From positions 685,847 through 721,663 of the forward strand of contig BFEA01000585.1 of the NCBI GenBank assembly GCA_003427395.1: DNA of 35,817 nucleotides, in the 5' to 3' direction. Below, piece by piece: positions 28,640 to 35,817 of the stretch. A program made the position numbers and the translations under genes. Numbering within the stretch: position 1 is the first letter of the stretch; each line of letters begins with the position of its first letter. This DNA comes from Chara braunii. Its lineage: Eukaryota > Streptophyta > Charophyceae > Charales > Characeae. The notes under the pieces were generated by a model, which had not been told where the DNA came from, searched no databases, and saw only the letters and a program-made list of their open reading frames with translations.

Positions 28640-28674
28640 TATATATATATATACGTGTCACGTGGTCTTATTGG
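28640..28674 (-). promoter_or_regulatory. Candidate promoter: CCAAT box, G-box and TATA box
   Basis: On the minus strand CCAAT (28670-28674) is followed by CACGTG (28659-28664, in a CCACGTGAC context) and then by an alternating TA run (28640-28653). The ATG of the unknown gene lies 82 bases downstream of the TA run. G-boxes bind bZIP and bHLH factors in green plants and often confer light or stress response. The TA run could be a simple repeat, but order and spacing argue for a promoter. Confidence 0.55.
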
Positions 28675-29989
28675 GTCACAAAAACATGGCTGAATACTGT
28701 AGATAGCTTCCTAACTTCAGAGGTCTTTCTCAACGAGTTCAAGTAGAGTCGATCGCCAAAATATCAGTGTCCCCTCCTCTGGAATAATCGCCTCGATGTC
28801 AGAGTTTCCCTTTTTGTCATGAGTGGGTTAAGGCTAGCGGGTGCTGCTCACAATGGAAGCTTCATGGTGGTGCTCATTCCAACACTACTCATTGCACACT
28901 GAATTCATGCTTCGTAATGACCTGCACAAAGCATTTTAGCGGTCTCCCTTTTAATTTTTCCTTTCAGCTTCTGGTCTGAGAGACTCATCCGGAGTAAGTG
29001 CAGTCCTCAGGCCTAAATTGCTGACCCACGGGGGTTGAAAGTTGTATACTCACACGTGGGAACACTCATACTATTCTGAGCCCTCACGCCCGATTGTTAG
29101 ATCAAACTATAAGTAAAACTGAGTGTCGACCCTTGCTAAAATTATTCTTTATTCATCACAAGAGGGTCACTGACAACCAGGGAAGAGCTAGCATTGGTCT
29201 CTGTCAAACCCAACTACACTTTAGGTTACTTGCTTGCTTACTGAGAGCCATGTAGGTTTAAACTGAGCTGCTCCGCTCAATTTCCTCTTCCCACTCAGTG
29301 TGAATTCTCAAAAAGGCTCAACTAATCCCCATCAAATAGGTACTTGACAAGAAGGTAAGCAACCTTCTTCAGGATTGACTGTCGCCTGCTCATCGATCCT
29401 GGGATATGTGTCTTGCTAAACCTTGATGCACTTGATAACCATCAAAAGAAAAAAAAAGAAGGAACTCAACCACACCGATCCAACTGCCGAAAAGCAGTTT
29501 CTTCGACTTTGGAATCACAAAACAAAGCCACAATTTCCAGTTCACTCGCTCTTACAATATTGCAGGGAAGAAATAACGCACGATCAAAGCGTAGGACAGA
29601 AGGGCGCCAGTTCGACACTCACTGGTAAAAAGGGTCATCCATATGAGACCAGAATCTTGACCAGCGAGAGTCTCGATAGTGCCTCGTACCATTGACACAA
29701 CATCATTAAGGAAACCCCATTGCTTTCAAAGATGATCTTTCCCTTTTTCTCAATCAAAGGTCAGGGCATAAAACACAGTCAAAAGAGATCCTTACTACAA
29801 CCCCCTTTTGACATACAAGCTTACTCAGTAAACCACGAAGCGAGCTCGCATAATCGACCATATGTTTGCCTTCAGTCATTAAAACTCGCGAGGCATTCAG
29901 TCTACTCGCACAGGCATTTACGGGCCTTCACAGTCACACACGCGGTTCAACTCAGGGCACAATCAGTCACTTTCCACTATAGGCACCAT
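28675..29989. other. Intergenic, no gene seen
   Basis: Both strands were read for long or domain-bearing frames and none was found. Composition is balanced with a few A-runs (29447-29457). Two short overlapping plus-strand frames at 29413-29695 cross the A-run and look fortuitous. Confidence 0.45.
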
Positions 29990-30390
29990 TCGGTCAGTTG
30001 GGCATATGCAGACCAGTGCGCCCACAACTTCATGCTGTCCCTCGAAGCGATCGCGCAGTGCGACCACGCGGTACAATCATGCAAGCAGTTGCATGGCGCA
30101 GTCCGGCAGTGCACTCACACGGTGCGAGAGCACGAAGCAGTTCCCAAAGTGCATTCATGCAGCGCGGAGAAACGATGCAATCACACAATTCATTCACGCG
30201 ATGCGGAGACACAAAGCAATCACATAGAAACAGACACTCAAAATAACCATATGAAATAGGCGTTCAATGTGGCCACATGGCGCGGTTGCATGTTGCAGTA
30301 GCGCGATACGGACACGCGATGCAACTACATGGCACAGTTGCACGGCGTAGTCTCACGATGCATTCACATGGCACAGTTGCACACGAATAC
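29990..30390. repeat. Degenerate GC/CA-rich repeat region
   Basis: Short blocks such as GATGCA, CACATGGC, CAGTTGCA and ACACG.G recur every 15-40 bases. The clearest pair is GGCACAGTTGCAC after ACATGGC-type blocks at about 30329 and 30370. Open frames here (29720-30259 and overlaps) are rich in His, Gln and Arg and follow from the repeat, so no gene is called. Confidence 0.5.
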
Positions 30391-31396
30391 AGAGGTGATT
30401 CGTTTCTTTGGCCTTGCCATGTGACCAGCCGAGCCTCTCACATAGAAGAATACGGCCAATAGACAGTGTCAGTCCCAAAATTACCCAACCACCTCAATCT
30501 TGCTAATTCCCTTAGAATAGTAGTCCGTACGTTGGACTCTTTTCACGACGGACACATTTCCAATAATGTCTATGAGTCGGGGCTTCTCCCCCTTTGTTTG
30601 CCTACTCACGCAATCTGCTGCAAGATTGACCCTTGTCGTGACGGAACGTAACTGGCTAACAATGATCAATCACCCCGGTTAACTNAAGTAAAAGAAGGAG
30701 ACGAGAGCCGAAAATTAATAAATCAAAAGAAGTATTCTCGTGATAGTTACTATCTTATCTGAGAATTTCGTCTAGAGCAACTACGATGAAAAGCATCAAC
30801 AGCCTCTGGCAGTCACGAGTTGAAGATCGCTCAGAGGTGGCTTGACAGGTGGTAAGTAGAGTCGCCTTCAAGAAAACGAGACAAAAATGCGGAGGCGCTG
30901 CGGACATCACAAGCGCTGCTTCCCACTCACACGTTCCGCTCACATGCACCGAGGAAGAAGAGTAGGTGCCTGGTGTTGAGCGCCCTCTCTTAAACCGTGA
31001 GCGACACAATCAAGCAGCTGGGCAACTGTCTTGGCACTCATCAGAGCTTCTTCGAAAGTTTTTCACGATAATCACCTCAGAAAGACGTTTCCCTGAGGGT
31101 TATCTTGACAGCTCACGGAAAATGGTAATACACCCCAAGCCTCGTTGCCCAAGGGGCGAGCTACATTGACCTCTCCATCACCTCTCACAACCTTACTGTC
31201 TGTCTCACGCCACTTACACTTGTACGCCGCTCGTTACGGTCATTTCTCAGGCTTTGTTTCGTACTGCAGTCCAGTTGACGTCAACATCTCGCACTTGTAC
31301 GTTCAGCTCTTGTCCTTCCGTGTTGACCTGTTGCGCGTCCCCCCTGTCTCTCTCTCTCTCTCTACGCGTGTCAATTCCTCCCCTCCTATATCTGCC
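30391..31396. other. Intergenic, no gene seen
   Basis: There is no convincing frame. A (TC)n run lies at about 31351-31364. The frame at 30755-31009 on the minus strand is Ser/Thr/Cys-rich without a recognisable fold. Confidence 0.4.
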
Positions 31397-31918
31397 TCAC
31401 ACCCGTTTCTTGCCCTTACCCTGTTTCCCTTCGGTCCCGCGGCCTTTGGGAGTCAGCTGTCGTGAGCTGGCCTCGGGTCCCTTCTCCACCGGTTCCCTGA
31501 CTCGGTGGTGCCTTTGGATCTCCTCGGGTCTGTTCCAGAACCTGAGATCCGTCTCACGGTCAGCTTCGCTCATTTCACTCTCCCCGCCCGAGTCTCTCTC
31601 GTTTTGCTGTTCCTCCCTTGTCTCGGTCCCGGTTGATGACTCGATCTCGTGGTAGATGACCGTCACTCTCAAGCCCACGGTCACCCGGTCTCTTCTGCAC
31701 CTTCGCTCCGCCCTGTCGCGCACTTCGGAAATAGCAGCCTGCAGCCTCTGGTCACCTCGCATCTCCTCCTCTCTCCCCCCTTCAATGCAGACCTTCAGTC
31801 GCATTACTTCTCCCCCATCATAGTTTAGGGCCGTCGTAATCAGGGGGCCTTCACCCGACACTGGAACCCAGCGCACCGTGTGCCGCCAACTGCCGGGTCT
31901 ATAGCCGTGTAGTGCCAT
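31397..31918 (-). CDS. Hypothetical protein, 173 residues
   Basis: The frame opens with ATG at 31918 (MALHGYRPGSWRHTVRWVPV). A plausible alpha/beta N-terminal half follows, with GEGPLITTALNYDGGEVMRL, a helix LQAAISEVRDRAERRCRRDR and a strand VTVGLRVTVIYHEI. The second half is hydrophilic (Glu/Ser/Arg) and probably disordered, ending in Lys/Arg. I recognise no family. A TATA box lies about 190 bases upstream, and a further frame in the same phase (32203-32009) may be an upstream exon or a mutated extension. The antisense strand is also open in places but reads as Ser/Leu/Pro low complexity. It may be a host gene or a gag-like retroelement protein. Confidence 0.45.
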   Translation of the reverse strand: MALHGYRPGSWRHTVRWVPVSGEGPLITTALNYDGGEVMRLKVCIEGGREEEMRGDQRLQAAISEVRDRAERRCRRDRVTVGLRVTVIYHEIESSTGTETREEQQNERDSGGESEMSEADRETDLRFWNRPEEIQRHHRVREPVEKGPEASSRQLTPKGRGTEGKQGKGKKRV

Positions 31919-32100
31919 AGCCACTCAGGGTAGCCGAGAACTTAATCTCCAGGCGCTCGCGGTGAGATAGCCCCTTACAGGCCTCGAAGATCCGCCCTCT
32001 CTCTCGTCTCAGGCCCACAGCACTAGTGCAAAGGAAACACTCTGCGACAGAAAGTACTCTGCAACTAGTGTGGGTACGGCTAAACTCTCCTCCCCCTTCT

Positions 32101-32110
32101 CTTTTTTATA
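32101..32110 (-). promoter_or_regulatory. Candidate TATA box of the hypothetical gene
   Basis: TATAAAAAAG on the minus strand, in a CCTATAAAA context, lies 183 bases before the ATG at 31918. A transcript starting about 30 bases downstream would have a leader of about 160 bases. Confidence 0.4.
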
Positions 32111-33076
32111 GGCCGTAACTCTGCGTCCTAAGATACCAGCTCTAGTCCTTTCAGGATTTTCCTTCATATTAACAGTTTTAATATTTCCAAAAATGAAAAA
32201 CAAGGCAAAACTAAGTAATTCGAAAACGAAAATTCAACGGTCGAAGTACGGTCCGAAACCACTATGAGGCAGCAGAGTCACTAATCATCACGACGGGACG
32301 GCGACCTAATCCGGTATCCCATAATGAAATACTGACAAGCATTTTCCTTCCCATAAAACACAAGCGTTATCCTATGCCTGGCGGGTACCCGTGTCCGATG
32401 GCAAGGAGGGGGCTTATGACCCTCCGTGAAGGGGGTGATAAGCCTCCTACCAATGCGGCCGCGGGTCGCCCTCCTTCTGTCCTGCCGCGCGATGTCAGTT
32501 CGAAACGCACCCACTTACTGTATACGTGGGATCGGCCTACTTAGACCACAAACAGATGGTTCAAAATCCGAACCGTTGGCTTCCTGCGAAAGGACAAGCC
32601 AACGGGTAGAAAATCAGATTTAGAAAACTAAATAATAATAATAAAATAAAATAACAATAATAACCACAGGGAAAGGAAAAAAAATCATAGCATCGCAGTG
32701 ACCCGAGGCCACAGGATTTTCCCCATACTAAAGCGGGTTCAAATTTTTGGCGTTTTATTTTATTTTCCTCTTTCCTTTTTTCGACAACGACTTTCTGTCT
32801 CATGTATCCTACCCATAACTCAGTAGAGGGGCGCTCGGCGCGCAGTTGAAAAGACCGGGCCAGCCCTCTCACCTCCGCGTCCCAGGGCGAACCCAGCGGC
32901 TCCCACGGCCACAGGCCGGTTGTGCTCTGCTGTACAACAGGGCGCCGAGTCTGCGTGGACCAATGGAAGTCCTGTGGCGCACCCCTTTTGCTGAGGGCTA
33001 CGCCACCGGGGCCTGTCCACGCCGAGAGACAATCCAGGTACCAGAGCAGGAAATTGGTACTATGCAGAGATTCGGT
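32111..33076. other. Intergenic and PLE 3'-side sequence, no gene seen
   Basis: The left part is AT-rich with a TAA/AAATA run (32632-32662) and no frame of note. From about 32830 it becomes GC-rich and probably belongs to the 3' part of the PLE whose RT ends at 33077. I find no hammerhead-like motif here comparable to that of the other PLE. Confidence 0.4.
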
Positions 33077-34655
33077 TCACAGGAGGGCCGGGACACCGTG
33101 CCCTCCGACAACGTGCACAGGGTACCTGTGTTGACGCTTACGAATATAGGAAGTCCATCCTTTCGCAAGCATTGTTAGAGAGTGCCCGCGAAAAAGCATG
33201 CGGTGTGTGAGCATCGCTGCTGCAGTTTTGAAATCGTACTTGTTTTTGCAGACATACTCAAACCTAGTAAGCTGGCCTGTAAACACTCCCGCTGGCTGGT
33301 GTGCAGGGACGTTAGACGTAGCACTAGGATAACGAATAACAGCAAAGCCACTCATACGCAGGGAATCGTCAGGGCGGACTTGGAGGCATGCACCCAAGAA
33401 TGTGCAAGAGCCATCAGGCGCCGTGATCTCCTTCCGTTCGAGGCCATAGTGTTCTGACGGTGGTGGCAAATGTCCCCATGAGAGAACATCATCGATCAAG
33501 CGGTATGTGAACGCGTACCATTGAGCTGCTCGAAGATCACACTGCTGGAGGTCATCAGCAAATCGAGCCTCATCCCAATACAATGTCAGATTAGCTATCT
33601 CCGGACCAGAATTAGTCCCCATCGGGATGCCAATCAGCTGATGTCGCAAGGTGCCGTGGGCTGCATAAAGATACGTGTTTGTCACAATGAAATGGAGATG
33701 TTCAAGAATTTGGGAAACGGTCAAGGTGTTTGGTCCGGTATCAACCGTCCACTCCGCTTGATGGGGCCCTTTAACAATCATGTTAAGGGTAGGAGGATGT
33801 GTGCGCCCCTGTGTGTGTTGTTGTAAGGCATATGTATAGGCTTCCTCAACCGCTTTTAATACATTATGACGAATACGGTCATGAGGAAGATTGGTATACA
33901 TAGTTGTGAAATCAACAGTGCGAGGAGCATGGTTACGAATAGAAGAGGAATTACGTTTGAGATCAAGCATCACCTCCTCAGCGCTTTGCACGATCCAGCA
34001 CCGTCTCACACGGCTTTGCTGATACAACACATTATCCTTCTCACGGAGAGTTTCAATGACTCCTTGTAGTGCAACGCTGAGGCGGGCAGAAGCGACAGTA
34101 GTACAGGCCAAGGGTTTGTGGGGAGGTCGATGGCGCAACTGATTGAGATCGCTGCGGCAGGGAGAGATTATTCCTCTCCGTGATGCCGACAATACTGCAA
34201 AGCCCAGGGGGCGATTTGTGCGCTTTAAGTGCATAGTACAGATATGGCAGCGTGTCTTTGTCTGTATATCCCCACCGATGATTCCAGAGCGCGTGATGCT
34301 CCAAGATATCTGCGACAAACTCAAGAGGCACCTCATAGGTAGGGCTGTCCAAATGAGCAGATAAATGAGACAGGTACCAATTTTTACAACAGATTGCCAA
34401 GTTATGTGAGGTCTTGTGGACAGGAACAGTAGCAAAGTGTTGTTGAAGGTGTCTCAAAGCCTTGTGCACCGAGTGAAGGGAGTGCGGTTGTCGTGTGGTA
34501 GTGTGGGGGGATGAGATGTTGCTTTGGCAACGTGTGAGAACGGCTGAGCGCCATTGCTGCAATTTGTTTAGAGTGGCCGGCCGAAGCTGCTCGGAGACCG
34601 ACCTCAAGTATTTAGCAATATACTCGTCAAGGCCGACTCTAACAGCCTGAAGCAC
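33077..34655 (-). pseudogene. Reverse transcriptase of a second Penelope-like family, frameshifted
   Basis: The N-terminal part (34655 to about 34210) carries the PLE motif ATVPVHKTSHNLAICCKNWY and YLYYALKAHKSP. Near 34210 the reading must change frame. The second frame (to 33077) then gives LSASRRGIISPCRSDLNQL, motif A RTVDFTTMYTNLPHDRI, motif B HQLIGIPMGTNSGPEIANL, motif C YRLIDDVLSW and CTFLGACLQV, followed by a conserved tail FTGQLTRFEYVCKNKYDF. All RT catalytic residues are present. No GIY-YIG domain lies on either side inside the window. The sequence differs clearly from the RT at 16045-17430 (IDD instead of VDD; different tail), so it is another lineage. The GIY-YIG relic at 961-1764 may belong to the same family. 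Confidence 0.9.
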
Positions 34656-35017
34656 ATCAGCGATTTGTCCATTAAGACGATACTTCGAGCCTTCATCCGT
34701 ATGTCATTGAGTACATATGTATACAATATGTATGCATACATATATATTCTCACAAGAATATCAGAGCGCAAAAACAAAAACAACGGAAAAAAAAAAACAA
34801 GGAAAACATGAACTCGTTTTTTTCTTCCTTGCAACTCCCCCTGTTCAGAACCTCTTGCATACAAGGCCGCCCACGCGGATGTAGGTTGAGCGGCAGCTGC
34901 CCCCACCCCCGTGTGTCATATCGACCCACTTGCACACAACCAAAAGGCAAAGAGGCAAAAGAAAGAGGAAGGGAACAGCCAAATATAACAAAACAGGGGG
35001 AAACAAACATAAACACA
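34656..35017. other. Region upstream of the second PLE, no gene seen
   Basis: It contains AT-rich TATG/ATAC runs (34700-34750), an A-run at 34788-34796 and the second copy of the dispersed ~75-bp repeat. No open frame is convincing. Confidence 0.45.
34855..34925 (-). repeat. Dispersed repeat, copy 2 (pair with 23150-23222)
   Basis: Shares CATACAAGGC, a CCACG.GGATG block, GTTGAG, CAGCTGCC and CCACCCCCGT in the same order as copy 1. It lies about 200 bases upstream of the second PLE frame. Confidence 0.65.
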
Positions 35018-35710
35018 TCCTAGATGACAAGTCCCACATGCAACCACCGCCCCCTCCGTCACAGGCCAAACAACAGGACAAGACCAACCAGGATATCAAA
35101 ACACCCTTGCCTGCAAACAAGCAATCCCAGATAACAAACCTTTCATACTCACCAGCGACTCTGCGTTAACTCCCAGAATCCTTTGCGATTGTTTTTTTGT
35201 TGCAGAAACTGGTATCGTTTTCATCTTTCTACTGCTTCGCTGTTCCAAACTAAAATACTGGGACGCCACCAACGGCAGAAGAAAAACAAAAAAGACAATC
35301 CCCGATGACGATTCCCACAGAAAAGCACCGGCCCATCCGCACCAAGGCCGAACAATGGGAAACAGCCAACTAGGATGCCAAAAGGATTAAAAAACCCCGG
35401 ATGACAGGTCCCACATGAAATCACCTCCACCGACACCCTACCGTAAGCTGAACAATGGGACGAAACCAACCGGGATGCAGACAAGGGTGCCAAATTTACC
35501 AAATCTACCACAACCATGATAAAAAGACGGATCCATACTAAGCAAAGATCCCAGATGACGATTCCCACATAAAAGCACCGCCCCCAAATACACAGGAATC
35601 AACCAACCAGGATGCCAAAATAAAACCCGGATGACCAGTCCCACATGAAAGTACCGCTACACATCCCAAAATAGACCGAACAACGGGACTAAACCAACCG
35701 GGACGCAGAC
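35018..35710. repeat. Degenerate two-box repeat array, five units
   Basis: Five units each start with GATGAC and a TCCCACA box (GATGAC at 35023, 35304, 35400, 35554 and 35630), followed by an A-rich CACCGCC block. Each is closed by an AACCAACC.GGATGC box (near 35082, 35367, 35467, 35602 and 35693). In most units a GAACAA.GGGAC block precedes the second box. Spacings vary (281, 96, 154 and 76 bases), so the array has lost or gained interior sequence. No coding frame runs through it. Function unknown. Confidence 0.7.
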
Positions 35711-35817
35711 AAAGTTATTAGAACAAAAGTTCTACCATATCCATAGTAAAAAAAAATGGAACCAGACAGTAGGTCCGCAAAACGAAACACCCCAACCATG
35801 GGGAAGAGTAAAGCAAA

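Noticed and set aside
28640-28653. Treating the TA run only as a microsatellite
   Set aside because: It is a simple repeat, but CCAAT and G-box lie directly upstream and an ATG downstream at promoter-like distance, so I kept it as a candidate TATA box.
35018-35710. CRISPR array
   Set aside because: Unit spacing is irregular, repeats are degenerate and two-part, there are no cas genes, and the DNA is eukaryotic.
35018-35710. Box C/D snoRNA cluster because of repeated GATGAC boxes
   Set aside because: The boxes do not match TGATGA with a paired CTGA box and terminal stem in most units.

Overview
The window is repeat-dominated eukaryotic nuclear DNA. It has no operons, ribosome binding sites or dense gene packing. 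It carries a tRNA-derived SINE, a full-length L1-type LINE, at least two families of Penelope-like retroelements (PLEs), many degenerate tandem repeats, a candidate intron and plant-style promoter elements. The PLE with its GIY-YIG nuclease ahead of the reverse transcriptase, the L1 with an APE-type endonuclease and zinc-finger C-terminus, and the CCAAT / G-box / TATA promoter together suggest a streptophyte alga or early land plant with a large genome. Chara is my best guess, but this is inference from style and not an identification. Scattered N bases mark assembly uncertainty.

Layout. 1-960 is G-rich and structured. 961-1764 (-) is a stranded GIY-YIG nuclease relic. 1765-3764 is repeat-rich with no gene seen. 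3774-4214 (-) is a SINE with poly(A) tail and target-site duplication. 4671-12789 (-) is an L1-type LINE bounded by a 9-bp target-site duplication. It has a broken ORF1, an intact small middle ORF and a broken ORF2 (endonuclease, RT, zinc finger). 12799-14729 is noncoding. 14730-21010 (-) is a PLE with CCHC knuckle, coiled coil, GIY-YIG, Ser-rich linker and RT. Directly upstream lies a 5'-truncated head-to-tail copy (21011-22676), the classic PLE pseudo-LTR arrangement. 23621-26071 (-) is the most unusual gene: a Pro/Ser/Thr-rich protein with a Josephin-like deubiquitinase domain and a C-terminal double RING-like Cys/His region. 26459-28558 (-) looks like a two-exon gene of unknown function with a good promoter. 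31397-31918 (-) is a second unknown ORF behind a TATA box. 33077-34655 (-) is a decayed RT of a different PLE family. 35018-35710 is a degenerate repeat array.

How it fits together. Nearly all coding sequence, host-like or mobile, is on the minus strand. The LINE copy is broken by three in-frame stops and several frameshifts, and the large PLE by frameshifts, a stop, a 17-bp duplication and an apparent 0.4-kb inversion, so neither copy is likely to be autonomous now. The SINE probably relied on a LINE machinery, but its 3' end does not resemble that of this LINE. The Josephin-RING protein would, if expressed, place ubiquitin-removing and possibly ubiquitin-attaching modules in one chain. Whether it is a host gene or retroelement cargo cannot be decided from this window.
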